In this document: positions 1-11,700 of the stretch, piece by piece | Layout: the number at the start of each line of letters is the position of its first letter | Position numbering within the stretch: the first letter of the stretch is position 1 | Source of the DNA: Planoprotostelium fungivorum | Taxonomy: Eukaryota > Evosea > Variosea > Cavosteliida > Cavosteliaceae | Length of the DNA stretch: 59,286 bases | Assembly (NCBI GenBank): GCA_003024175.1 | Contig: MDYQ01000171.1 | Span: forward strand, 1-59,286 | Direction of reading: 5' to 3' | Made by a program: the position numbers and the translations under genes | The notes under the pieces: generated by a model | Seen by the model: the letters and a program-made list of their open reading frames with translations, nothing else | The model's database searches: none | Told to the model about the DNA's origin: nothing

Positions 1-1
1 A

Positions 2-958
2 CCCATATGTAACATCCGTTGCGATCACCTATCACGTCCGCAACAGGTACAGAGAAAGCCCACAGAAGTCGATGCTGACCGTCAATTCAGGACGATCTCA
101 ATCATTTCGTCCAAAACACTCTCGATGACTCCACAGCGGATGGTGAGTTGACATCATCCTTCACCATCGCTCACCCAAGAAGGCATGGAGTATCGAGTCT
201 ACAATCTATACACCAGATGCATCGAACATCTGTCCGACATGGTCTTCACGGAGGAGCCAGCGCGAGAGACATCAGCCGAAGACCCCAAAGATGAACCCGT
301 GTGTGTCTGATGATATCCATCTCACAACATGAAGGTGAACGTCAGTCTGGTGGTGATATGGTCTCATCACTTGTTGGCCACATCCAAGAGAAAGGACATT
401 TTAGAATGGTCAGAAGAGCTGGGTATGATGCACTTCATCGAGTTGAGCTGATGACGATAGATCTCTGTACCATCAGCAAACCGGGGTATCCTGGTGTCAT
501 CGTTGTGGAGGGTGAGCTGGTGACGGTGATGATCATCTTTGATCTGAAAGTTGATGTCAGGATTAGAAGATATGGTGAAGGAATTTGTCAGTAGGATCAA
601 GGTGAGATTGATCTTCTATGGAGATCTCAATCTCCAAAGAGTTTGAATTGGCAAGCCTTGTCTGTTCGACACGAAGAGACATCTGTGATCGCCGAAGATA
701 AGAAGCATCTCAATTGGATATCTTCATCACAGCTCCACACGGACTCAGAGGTGACACATCCGTTGTCATGATGATCATCACCATCTGAAAGATAAACATT
801 GATGATCGACAGAAGAAGATCAGAGAGGTAGAACACATATCAGAGATTGTCAAGGGGTGAGTCTTCCTTCTTCGCACGGTACTGATTCAACAAGCCTGAG
901 CCCTGAATTGGAAGAGAAGATTTTGACTGCGCTGAGAATCCAAAAGACGAATGGATAA
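2..958 (+). CDS. RWD domain protein, RWDD2-like (DUF1115), 5' truncated by window
   Basis: Spliced reading gives the end of an RWD domain (CDHLSRPQQDDLNHFV) followed by a DUF1115 core: IWSHHLLATSKRKDIL, then KPGYPGVIVVEG, then LNWQALSVRHEE. This order is that of animal RWDD2A/B proteins, whose biochemical role is not well defined. I place introns at 47-90, 143-182, 301-345, 442-476 (35 nt), 512-560, 602-639, 751-791 and 857-894. All keep the frame, and the stop is TAA at 956-958. The last two exons are the least certain; without the final intron the frame would stop at 858-860. The start codon and most of the RWD domain lie outside the window. Confidence 0.75.
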
Positions 959-1181
959 AGAGATATCCGCCTATTTCGATCTTCATTTAGATCGATTTCT
1001 ATAGACACTGTATCATTTGTGATGACCCTACTTTCACAATCCCTTTGTCATCCACTTCTTTGCCTGGACTCCCAACTCTTCAATGATCACGGCTTATGCA
1101 TGAGATGAACACTGGGACAATTGAGATCTCTTCGTACGATGGAGACGAATGGATCGTTTTGAATAAGAAACATTTACTACA

Positions 1182-2513
1182 TCATTTCTCTCCCAGCTCA
1201 GTCTTCACTTCTTGCGGCATGATTGAATGACCGGTCGCATAAGCTTCCAACTTGAGCAGGGCCTCGGGGTCTCTGGCCTTGAGGTCGTACTCCAAATCAA
1301 AGTACCTCTCTGGATTGAACTTGGGGCTCCTCCAGTAGATGACGGCCTTTCTCTTCGTGGCCAATCCTTCTCTCAGGTTCTGAAAGGTGTACTCTCGTTT
1401 GGCCAGGACAAAGTAGAACATTCCCATGAGGGCTGTGCCGGAGCCGACAAAGTAGGTGAGGGGCTCGATGATGTCCCAGCCAAAGTCCCACCTGATGTAG
1501 AGTGAGTGGATGGAAAGAGACATGAAGAGATAGACACGGTCTTGGTGATGATGATGATGTGCATGATGATGATGGATCACCAAGTGAAGCGAGCCAAGAG
1601 GGACCACTGACCCGCAAAAGCGGCCAGTGCACCAAAGACAATGCCGTCAGCAAAGAGATAAGCTCTCTTGTCCAATGCAAACTTCTCCTTCAAGAGGGGC
1701 CAGATCTGTTTCTCTAATTCGGTGATCTCTCTGCTCGTCGCTTCTATCTTTCTTGGAGGAATGGGAGTTCCTGTTGATGCGTGAACAAAATGAGATCATG
1801 ATGTGACCGACCTGGTGTTCCAGCGGCTTTGACTGCCTCGTGGAAGGAATCTTTGTCCTTCTGCTGACGAATGACTGAATCGATCTTGGGGCTGGCATTT
1901 CCGGTGTATGGTGAGAGGGAGTAGGTGTTGCCGTTGATGACGAGGCGAGGATGATCACCATCGAATGCCTTCCTCAAAATGAGACTCGAGAATCATCAGG
2001 TGTATGAGGCCTCTCACCTCTTCGACGCTGCTGGAAGAAGACAACTTGACTCCGCTGGATTCATAGAATGCGATCGATTTCACGTCCTCACTCTCGCTCT
2101 TGATGTCTGCAATGAGATCTCTCAAAGCCTGATTTCCATTGGGCGAGAAGACGACTGATCCATTGGAAAGAGGAACACTCAACTTGTAAGTTCGGTTCGT
2201 TTCGCTACCGGAAACGCGGACTGGAATCGATTGGGCCTCCTCTTAACACATTCAGAAATCCGCCGACACAATCATGAACACACTCGTCGTATAGCATCTG
2301 GATAGCCCACGGAGAGAAGGAATGAGAGGTGACTGAGTCGAGCTCAGGATCTAGGTAAGAGGGATCAGTCTTTGCGGAAATCAAGAGATTCTCACTGTAT
2401 GAGAAGGGATCCGCAGGCGTTGGGCGGAAGATATGGCGCCTCTGAGCATGTTGGTGTTTTTGTTTGTGGTGATGAACGGCGGGGCAGGTCGCCCGATAAA
2501 TTCCCGCCAACAT
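1182..2513 (-). CDS. MCU: Mitochondrial calcium uniporter (MCU) pore subunit
   Basis: This is the pore protein that carries Ca2+ through the inner mitochondrial membrane. The diagnostic sequence is the selectivity-filter helix WDIIEPLTYF, encoded at about 1449-1478, where the usual motif is WDIMEP. Before it lie a coiled coil (IEATSREITELEKQIW) and a first membrane helix (LFADGIVFGALAAFAG); after it comes the second helix and a charged C-terminal tail. The N-terminus (MLAGIYRATCPAV, then His/Gln/Arg-rich) suits a mitochondrial presequence. An in-frame ATG at 2540 is a possible earlier start. Introns on minus are about 1492-1580, 1771-1811, 1969-2017 and 2177-2208. Other exons form the usual N-terminal beta-grasp region. 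No MICU or EMRE gene is visible nearby. Confidence 0.88.
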
Positions 2514-2540
2514 AAAGCACAAGTGGTGTGCTTCATCCAT

Positions 2541-2860
2541 CGCCCATCGCGGCTCGATCAGGGCTCGTTGGACACGTCAGTGTGTGACGATCAAAGCAAG
2601 TACAAGTCCGGAAGCCGTTTTCAAAGAAGCTGGGTCTATATACAACTGTGGCGGTCAATTCATTCTGGTCCAGAATGCCTCACACAAGAGAGGATGATAG
2701 TAATAGTTCAGATGGAGAGTACAGCTCTGTCGTACGGTTATGGTGTTCTGTTGGTTTTATTCCGTATTTCAAAATCCCTCCTTTTTGTGAGTGAAGGAGT
2801 AGTTTTAAAAAATCAAGGAGGCTGAGCATACATCCGCAGTGAAGAACCTCGACTGATTCC
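2541..2860. other. Intergenic region between divergent MCU and FHA kinase genes
   Basis: About 320 bases separate the MCU start (minus) from the FHA-kinase start (plus). I see no convincing gene here. Open frames in this stretch lack family motifs and splice continuity. It should hold the promoters of both divergent genes. Confidence 0.5.
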
Positions 2861-5112
2861 ATGGATGGCACAACCCAACCACTCGATGACTGGAGTGACT
2901 CGATGGAGGAGAATGATATGGCATTGCCATCAAACTTGTGGGGCAGACTAGTTTCGCAGCATCCACAGTATGATTCTATCGACCTTGCTGGTGTGTATCT
3001 TTTTTCGAATAGTGGAGCTGACATCACAGACGATGAGGTGATCATGGGAAGACAGAAGAGTGTTTGTAACGTTCATCTCCCCGACCCTCACAGACTCATC
3101 AGTGGTAAACACTGCAGAATTTATCGACTCAAAGATCAAAAAGATGTCATTATGATCGAAGATTGCAGGTGCGCACGATGTACCTTTTCCAATCTGACGA
3201 TACAAATATCATACCTCAAACCTTTTTCAAACGACCTCTAAATTAAATCATGTTCACAGCTCCAATGGAACATTCGTCAACAAAGAAAAAGTGAGTTCCA
3301 TTCGCAATGAACAACCGTCTAACCCTTCAGCTCGGTAAAGGAAGCTCACTCGTCATCCGTTCTGGGGATGAGATCACCATCGTTTTAGAGCACAAGGGTG
3401 AACCCGCATTAGCTTACATCTTTAAAGACATCGACCGCATCAACCCACCCAAAAATCAAAATGTAGTCATCGAGGTGGGACTCTAATTCTCATCGGTTTT
3501 ATGACATCCTGCAGGACGGTCCCTTCCACGATTATGATGTGAAGGACCAGCTGGGAAGGTGAGGCGTCGTGATCCGCGATCGTGACATCTGATCATGTGA
3601 TCAGCGGAAATTTTGCGGTGGTCAAACTGGCCATACAGAAGAAAACGAAGAAGAAATTTGCAATCAAAATCATCGACAAGAAGAAATACCAAAAACAAGC
3701 CGGAGCCCGCAAGGCCCAGGTTCGTTGTAGATCGATCTCCCTCTGACTGTAGCAGGAAGCACTGATGGACGAAGTGGAGATTTTGAAGAGCGTGTGTCAC
3801 AAGAACATCATCACCATAGAGGATGTATACGATACACCGACCACACTTTACATCGTATTGGAATTAGTCACCGGGGGTGAGATGTCTGACTCTGGGCCAT
3901 TTCCTGAAGAGAAGGCGAAGGTGAAGTTTCGCGTTGTAGATGGAAGTATCGATGAAATTTCAGGACATCTTCCTGCAGATGTTGGATGCGATCGCTTATC
4001 TTCACGAGAAGGGGATAGTACACAGAGGTGAAGACATCATTTGGCGGGTTGTAGATTGATGCGGTACAGATCTGAAACCGGAGAATATATTGTACACGGA
4101 TAAAAACCAGAGCCACATCAAATTATCCGATTTTGGGCTTTCCAGGAAGATTCGGGACGGGAGTGTAATGAAGACATTCTGTGGAACACCGCAGTTCATC
4201 GGTGATCATCATCGCCATCCCATCATCATCATGATCCTGATGACCATCATAGACTGATCCGACACAGCACCCGAAATCCTCTTGAACCAAGAACAGAGAG
4301 GCTACGGCAGTAAAGTCGATCTGTGGAGTTTGGGTGCCATCTTATACATCCTGTGAGTCTCCTCATCCTTCACATGTCTGAGAGGAGACAGACTGAGTGG
4401 AGAGCCACCGTTCGATCCGAATGCTTGTATGAAATTACTCGGTGGAGTTGGAAAGGGTCCAGTCGTCACGTTCCAGGCGGACATCTGGAAAGAAATCAGC
4501 GAAGAAGGTAGGGGGACGATGAGGGGTGATGATGACACAGAGACAGCGAAGGACTTGATTCAATGTCTAATGAAAGTCGATCCCGTGGAGAGATACGATG
4601 CAAAAAAGACGTTGAAACACCCTTGGATCACGGTGAGGATTTTGTCTGCGGGGTCGTTGTAGATGGGTGACGGTGAGAAGGGGATGGGTATGAAGACACT
4701 GTATGAATCACGGAGGAAGGAAGAGGCGTTGAAGAAGAAGGTTGCAGAAGACGAAGAGAAGAGGAAGAGAGAGATGAGAGAAGCAGAAGAGAACGAAAGG
4801 ATCGAGCGAGAGGTGACATCATCGTCCCTCATCAGCATCACCTCTGAATTCTAAAAGGTGGAGAAACGGTTGGCAGAGAGAAACTCCCCCACGAACAAGA
4901 AGCGAAGGTCCGGATCCATTGAAATTCCCGGTGCAAAGAGGACGTGCTCCACGGAGTCGATGGATAGCAACGAGAGCCCTCCAACGCGACGGGCCAGCTT
5001 CGATGATGACAACAAACCCCTGTGTCAATACGGCTCAAAGTGTTACCGAAAGAACGCTGATCACTGGCGAGACTTTAGACATCCTGCACCATCGGGGTTG
5101 AACATTCCATAA
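2861..5112 (+). CDS. FHA-domain Ser/Thr kinase with C-terminal PBZ zinc finger (Chk2/Rad53-like)
   Basis: The protein starts with an FHA phosphopeptide-binding domain ([27 protein letters not shown], then [11 protein letters not shown] across an intron). A CAMK-group kinase follows, with [52 protein letters not shown] and APEILLNQ. After the kinase comes a charged coiled coil (about 4690-4810), a Lys/Arg/Ser-rich linker and a C-terminal C2H2 finger at 5023-5095 ([10 protein letters not shown]...H...HP). The finger fits the poly(ADP-ribose)-binding PBZ consensus. FHA plus this kinase type suggests a DNA-damage checkpoint role, with PBZ giving recruitment to PAR; that role is inferred. About ten short introns occur, one at 3720-3755 (36 nt). 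Start is the first ATG; stop is TAA. Confidence 0.85.
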
Positions 5113-5159
5113 AAGGAAGAAAAAGAATCGTTCATGATATTGAATATGATGTGTGATGC

Positions 5160-5706
5160 ATGGAGAACATCGTCATCATCGGGGAAATTAATGCAATCTG
5201 CACAGGTACACGAGAGATGCCTTCTATCCTCTGGGTCCATTTAAGACGAGCAGATGGAAAGATGTGGCACGACTTATCATCCGGTTCTATCGTTCGCGTC
5301 AGAGTCTCAGGGTGGACTTGTTGCGTCGTCTGAGTATACTCATTCTCCCCAGACGACTCCAAAAAACATGAAATATTGTCACGTGGGCCTAGCCAAATGC
5401 CTTGGTGTATGAGCGAAGCCATTGAATAAGGAGACAGTGTATCGCGCCTACGATGATGCTACCAGACAGGAACACCTTGTCCACATGAAAGAAGCAGGTC
5501 AGCGCGACGGTTTATTTTGGGTGGAAGGTTGTCATGGGAAAGATGGCAGTCCACAGCTCCGAGTCTCCGATGTCAGTAGCGCATTTGACCGTGACACACA
5601 AAGCTCGAGCAAGCATCACCACCACGAACCACGGGACGCACCGCAATCGTCCAAGTCAATTGATTTGTGTGAGACACGCCCACACAACATTCTATTTATG
5701 ATATAA
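5160..5706 (+). CDS. Possible small hypothetical gene
   Basis: I do not recognise this protein. An ATG at 5160 opens a frame with WVHLRRADGKMWHDL and SGSIVRVRV, which resembles an OB-fold strand pattern. Removing one intron ending at 5350 and a second 36-nt intron at about 5383-5418 joins it in frame to LNKETVYRAYDDATRQ and on to a TAA at 5704-5706. The next gene starts only 14 bases later, so part of this could be its 5' leader. A minus-strand frame also spans 5132-5422. Treat the gene as tentative. Confidence 0.28.
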
Positions 5707-5720
5707 ACGCCACACAAACG

Positions 5721-6779
5721 ATGGAGGTCCTCAATCATTCACCACTCCTGTTCAACACGAAATCCAAGCACTGTAATATTACCAATAAGAGAGGCAGACT
5801 ACCTTCTGGACCTTCGAGCTCATACGATGTGAAGAGGTCTAAAGTGGAGGTCTCAGACGTCATCGATATCACCAGCACCGTCGTCGATGTCACATCCTCA
5901 CTGGGACCCATCGCCCTCTGCAATCCTTCCAACAAATGCCATAAACCCCTCTGGTCCATTCAACCCATTCTCACGGGCTACAAGCTCTTGGAGTCTATTG
6001 GAACGGGTTCCACCGCTTCTGTAAGACGAGCCGTCGAGATGAACACCATGAAACAGGTGAAGACCTTCTTTGATGTCGTCACCACTCATTTCCATATGCA
6101 GGTCGCCGTCAAGATAGTCAACAGATACAAAGCCGGTTCGATAGAAGACCACGCCGAAAATGTATATAGAGAGACCAGACTGCTCTCAATCCTGGACCAT
6201 CCCAACATTGTCCAATTCCACTGTGCCATAGAAACCACCACGAAAGTATACAACGTCCAAGAATACGTGCAAGGCATCGACCTCGAGCGCTACATTGCAA
6301 TGCACGGCCGTCTGCCCCTCAACCAGCTCTTTCGCCTCTTCTCCCAACTCGTCTCGGCCCTCAAGCACTGCCACGCCAGAGGGGTCGTCCACAGAGACAT
6401 CAAGAGTCAGAACATCATGATCGACATCGAAGGCAATCTGAAGCTCATCGACTTCGGTTTGGCGGGCAGACACAACGAAGGACAGTGGCTCGAGACTTTC
6501 TGTGGAACGCCCGCCTTTGCTGCCCCCGAGATGATCTTGGGAGAGAAGTATAGAGGTCCAGAGACGGATGCATGGTCTGCCGGCGTGGTCTTCTTCCACA
6601 TGATCACCGGCAAGCTTCCATTCATGAGCGTCTTAGACATCCTCAACGGGTCTTATGCAAAGGAGGACCTAGGAGAGTTCTCAGACATCATCAAGGGGCT
6701 GCTGTGTGTCAACACGGCCAAGAGAATGATCTTCTCAGAGGTAGAAACCAAGCTCAACGAGCTCTTCTATAAAGATTAA
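5721..6779 (+). CDS. Ser/Thr protein kinase, CAMK/AMPK-like
   Basis: A kinase domain fills most of the protein after a roughly 85-residue low-complexity N-terminus. Visible motifs are the Gly loop (SIGTGSTASVRR), VAVKIVNR with the catalytic Lys, HRDIKSQN, LIDFGLAGR, TFCGTPAFAAPEM and DAWSAGVVFFHMITGKLPF. All catalytic residues are present, so an active kinase is expected. The frame is open throughout, but 6057-6101 (45 nt, gtgaag...tatgcag) sits between MKQ and VAVK in the N-lobe and is surely an intron; its removal restores normal spacing and gives about 337 residues. Nothing outside the domain indicates the pathway. Confidence 0.85.
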   Translation: MEVLNHSPLLFNTKSKHCNITNKRGRLPSGPSSSYDVKRSKVEVSDVIDITSTVVDVTSSLGPIALCNPSNKCHKPLWSIQPILTGYKLLESIGTGSTASVRRAVEMNTMKQVKTFFDVVTTHFHMQVAVKIVNRYKAGSIEDHAENVYRETRLLSILDHPNIVQFHCAIETTTKVYNVQEYVQGIDLERYIAMHGRLPLNQLFRLFSQLVSALKHCHARGVVHRDIKSQNIMIDIEGNLKLIDFGLAGRHNEGQWLETFCGTPAFAAPEMILGEKYRGPETDAWSAGVVFFHMITGKLPFMSVLDILNGSYAKEDLGEFSDIIKGLLCVNTAKRMIFSEVETKLNELFYKD

Positions 6780-6941
6780 ATGTAAAGACTGTCCTTCGCT
6801 GGAAGCCAAGTTGGGAATCTTTCATTAAATTCATTTAATTTGGAATGACGTCTCAAAGCGCATTCTGAGTCACGCACGACCAAAGAAGGGCTCTATCATC
6901 TCATCACTTTCTCTCAGGTGCTGTATTCTCTGCCGAACACC

Positions 6942-8511
6942 ATGCCAGAACTACCAGAGCTTCGTCACATGTCCAACAACATCAATGCCTGGGCGAATGG
7001 AAAGGTGACGCATCACTGTCGAGACCTCTTTCTGATACGATTCGACAGACCTTTCGTGAAGTGAGAAAGTCTGAGGTAAGATGAGATCATATGATAATCA
7101 ATAGAACCTCACATTCGCATCTTAGGTTCACAAGAGCCCGGCTATATCCATCAATATGAAGCGTTTTCATTTGTCAGCTCTGTCACGTGGAAAAGAACTT
7201 CGATTGACCCTCTCATGCGCCACCGGCGCTGAGAAAGTGCACGTTCTATGTGGCATGGGAATGGTGGGCACCCCCTCATACACAATCATGTCACACTATG
7301 ATGATCTCACACTGTTACAGACGGGAGATTGGGAGTACTGTTCGGTCGATGAATTACCCAAGCATTCACACCTCATGTTCATCACGGAGGATGGAAAGGA
7401 TGCCATCTGGTGAGTCTTCATGCTCCACAGATCAGATCGCTGATGCCCTCTTCAGTTTTGTAGATTGTAGAAGATTCGGAAGGTGGTCGATCAACGACTT
7501 CTCTGTGGAGAGGAGCCCCGGTGAGAGCATCCAAACGATCATCCAAAATGATCGTGTCGTCTGATCGATTCATCAGACCCCACTTTAGAGTTTGAAGAGT
7601 TCTGCGAGAAGATTCGCAGTCACTTTCACAGAAAAGAATTCGATCGACCGATCTGTGAGATTCTCTTAGGTGATCCTGATGCATGGATGGAGATCCTGAA
7701 CGATGGAACAGAGCAGAAGTATTTCAATGGGATAGGCAACTATCTCAGAGCTGAGATACTCGATCGAGCAGAAGTCGAACCATTTTTATCTGCGAGGGAT
7801 GTATTGGGGTGAGATTCTCTTCTCATGGACCATGATTCACATCGAGCAGTGATTGTGTCGAGAGGTTGAATAAGGAGAGAGAAGCAGAGAAGACCCTCCC
7901 CTTCGAAATCAATCGAGATGTACTCCACTTGTGCAGAGGTGGATTTCACGATGCAGACATCAGAAGATGATGACGTTCATTAGATGTTTGTATGGAAGTC
8001 ATCAATAGAAATCTGACGTATGCCCCTGGCGCCTCTGATCACCAGGCATTCTTAGATTGGTTAAAGTGAGCCGATCTTCCATCGACAGAGCTGACCATCA
8101 CAGATGTTACAGCAAAACGAAATGTGCGAGAGATTCTACGGGTCGCACCATCTGGTATCGCAATGCACCCGGGAAGGTGATGGACGATCCAGATTTCGGA
8201 TGATGATTGAAAATCATCAGGTGCTATCACCCGAGAACAAGATGAAACAGAAGAAGAGAAGATCGAGTGGTGAAGAGGTCTCACCAAAGAAGAGTCCGAA
8301 GAAAAGTCCAAAGAAGAGTCCAGAGAAGAGAAAGAGGGAAGAGGAAGAGGATGATACAGACGATGGAGATGATGAGAACATCTCCCCGAAGAAGTCTCCC
8401 AAGAAGGAATCCGTCAAGAGAGAATCGCCAAAGAAGGAACACCCAAAGGAAGCACCCGAATCCCCATACAAGCTCAAGCTGCGACCGCGACGAGCTTCTG
8501 CCTCTGCTTGA
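6942..8511 (+). CDS. Fpg/Nei-family DNA glycosylase with SPKK-repeat C-terminal tail
   Basis: This is a base-excision repair enzyme that removes oxidised bases and nicks the abasic site. It begins MPELPELRHM, where Pro2 is the family's catalytic nucleophile and Glu3 its partner. The helix-two-turn-helix motif is FNGIGNYLRAEILDRAEV. A C-terminal beta-hairpin (RCYSKTKCARDSTGRTIWY) occupies the zinc-finger position but lacks a full C4 set, as in plant FPG and NEIL1-like enzymes. A Lys/Ser/Pro tail of about 90 residues follows, carrying SPKKSPKKSPKKSPEK and more SPKK units like histone H1 tails. About seven introns of 40-50 nt are needed. The start codon is fixed because Pro must be residue 2. 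Confidence 0.85.
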
Positions 8512-8780
8512 GAGAGAGATAAATCTTGTGGAGCAATGGCTCATTTGAAGATCCCTTAGTCGATTCAGAGGGTTCATTGAGTGTGTCGACGATGTCTAGA
8601 CAGAGATCGACTGACTCATCGTGCCACAGTGTGTCAAACCACGATACCAAAGTGACAGTTAAATCTCTCTGTGAATGTTACATACTCTGCCGTGACTGGG
8701 CCGAAAAAGCCGAAGCTGGTGACTCTGAATCGACTGCGAGCAGCCGTCAGCCTGAACAGTCTTGTACTATCTATACTGAG

Positions 8781-11700
8781 ATGAAGAGGACTCTCATCAT
8801 CTTTCTTCTTGGAGTTGTGGCTTCATGCATCGCACAAACATCGAGAGACGCTCAGAAGGCCGCACTTGTGGCCCTCTATAATTCCACCAACGGTGAGATG
8901 TGCATTTGAATGGATGGACTGATTCTTCAAGGCCCGCTTTGGAAAGACAACACGAATTGGTTAAGTGATACGGTGGACTATTGTCAGTGGAATCCCGTGC
9001 AGTGTGATGGTAATCAAAACATCTACTTCATCGACTTGGTGAGATGTCGGGCCAAACTTGCGCTGAGAGAATCGGCAGGGAGGAAACAATCTTAACGGAA
9101 CCATACCCAGCAACATTGGAGATCTCGGATCTTCTTTAACAGGTCTCGGGCTTGGAGACAATCCACTGCTGCATGGCACGATCCCGCTGTCCATAGCCAA
9201 TCTGACGGGTCTCGGAGTGAGTTCACTTGTCGATTATGTCACAGCTGACGACATCAGACGCTGAACTTGAGAGGATGTAATTTGAACGGCAGCGTGCCCT
9301 CCATCTTCGGTCGTTTGACTTCGCTCAACAGCCTCCAATTACAAGTGAAGATCGCCCACTTCTCATTTCCATCTTTTATTCATGCAACATCAGGGCAACC
9401 AGTTGGCCGGATCTATCCCGGATGATTTCTGCAATGCCATCAGTCTCGTCGAAGCTTTCGTATTCAACAATCAGTTTTCTGGTCCAATTCCATCTTGTAT
9501 AGGAAATCTCACCAAGGTGAACCGCATCACTCGATCGCATCACCACTCACCATCTCATCCGACCAAAAGACTCATCGTCTCACAGATGGTGAAATTTGAT
9601 TGTCCGGGCAATCAATTCAGTGGTCCTCTACCCAGTTCCATTGGCCTCTTGACGCAACTGCAGCAGCTCAACATCCCCAACCAGAGTAATTCTCTTCTTC
9701 CATCGATTCTCGCTGATTCTCCGCAGAAATCAACGGAATCATACCAGACAGCATCTGTAACATGATCAGCCTCACTCTCATCTCCCTGTGAGAGGACAGA
9801 GAGAGACGCACGACTGATATCCGTAGCCCAGGTAACCAGCTGACAGGCTCTCTACCCTCCTGCCTCGGTAGATTGACCAATCTGGTGCGAATCGAACTCC
9901 AAGCGAATCAGCTGACAGGTAATACGCGTGATGCATCTCCGATGATGACGTCATTCTGCAGGAAGTCTTCCCAGCAGTATTTCCCAGTGTACGAGTCTCA
10001 CGGGTCTCATTTTTTTTGCCAATTTCATGTCAGGTCCTCTCCCCTCCAATTTTGGTGATACGATCGATCTGTTCTACGACTCAACCTACGATAGGTGCGT
10101 TGGTGAACATGGTGGAATTACAACTGCAGGGAAATCAATTGAACGGAAGCATCGCCTGGATGAGCAGCATGACGAACCTCAGATCCGTTTACATGGGTGG
10201 TAACGACTTCACTGGACCCATTCCTACTCTGAACGCAGTCAGTCTGACCACTTTGGAGGTATTTCATTCGAATGAAATGTATACTGACGGAATGTACAGC
10301 TCCAAGACAACCAGCTGTCAGGGGTGATGCCGGATCTGAGTAACTGTACCTCTCTCAATCACTTCTTCTGGGACAGTGAGTCGTTCGAGTGGAATGATAA
10401 CGTAGAATGACCCAATCAGACAACATGATATCGGGAATACTTCCTCATTGGCTCCTCAAGATAGCTACCATCAGCGGCATTCACACGTGGATCAGAGGTG
10501 ACTTACATCTCATCCCATCGATTGAAAGATTGATTCCTCCAGGGATCGACATGAACAGCACGGAGTCAGTCAGCTGGAGCAATTGTGGACTCGGTGGTAA
10601 CTACTTTCCTTGTCCTATACAACCCCAACTCATCAACAAATGTGGAACGGGTACATCCTGTCTGGACACTTCATCCCCTCAATTTCCCAACTTCACACCC
10701 ACCGCCGATTTCGCCTTCAGTGAGTCCATCTACAACGATCATCTATTCACGATCGATAGATCTGGGACAGATCGCATCTCAGCTGATTCCCACCCTGAGT
10801 TTGAATTTTGAGGCGGGTCTGTACCCCGGCTTCAACTATGATTCACCCAACGGTACCCTCACCTTGGTTTCATCCTCGGGACTGATCCAATTCAACGGAC
10901 CTCTCTTCTTTAACGTGAAGAACCTCATCATCAAGGGTCCCATCTCCATCGTCAATGCCCAGGGAGACAGTCTTCTGTCGACGACAGCTACGAATGTCGA
11001 CATCGAGAATCTGTCGATCGCAGGTAGTAGGGCGAACAAGGGTATCAACCTGCCTAATGCTAAGACCATTTTACTCAATTCGATCACGATCAATGGTAAC
11101 ACTATATCCAGTGAGTTTTACACTAGGGAATCGATCTCTGATGACCATGTACAGATGCGGTGGTATCTGTGGGAGGAACTGTAGATACGATGACGATGAC
11201 GTCATGTGTCATACAGAGCAATGGAGGTGTTGGTGTGTCAGTGGCTGCCACGTCCATCAATCAGCTGACATTGAATGGAAACACGATATCGAATCAGAGC
11301 ACAGCCATCTCTCTGTCCTCTAGTTCTATCAACACGATCACTTTGAACAATCTTCAGGCTAAGCAGAACATGAACGGTGAGATCATGGTGACATACGATA
11401 CTGAGATGTACAGGGGCTGTCAAGATAACAGCGAAGACGATTGGTTCGATATCGATCAACAACGGAGACATCTCCTCCAACAGTGTCACCAACGGTGATG
11501 GAGCCGGTCTGTACGTATCAGCAACGACGTCCGTGGGACAGTTGGACATCGAATCCACGACAATGTCCGGTAACCAAGGCAACTATGGAGCCGGAATCTC
11601 CATCACTTCTCCATCGATCGGTCCCATCACTGGATCCAACAACAGATTCATCAACAACATGGCCAACAATGGAGGTGGAGCCATCAACGTCAAATCATCT

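Noticed and set aside
1546-1575. GATGATGAT run considered as a CRISPR-like or satellite repeat
   Set aside because: It is a short simple repeat inside an MCU intron, without spacers or longer periodicity.
7418-7684. Minus-strand frame opposite the glycosylase
   Set aside because: The plus strand encodes the conserved glycosylase FVDCRRFGRWS segment through this region.
8217-8477. Minus-strand frame rich in Phe/Gly/Leu opposite the SPKK tail
   Set aside because: Complement of the SPKK codon repeat. The plus-strand tail joins in frame to the glycosylase.
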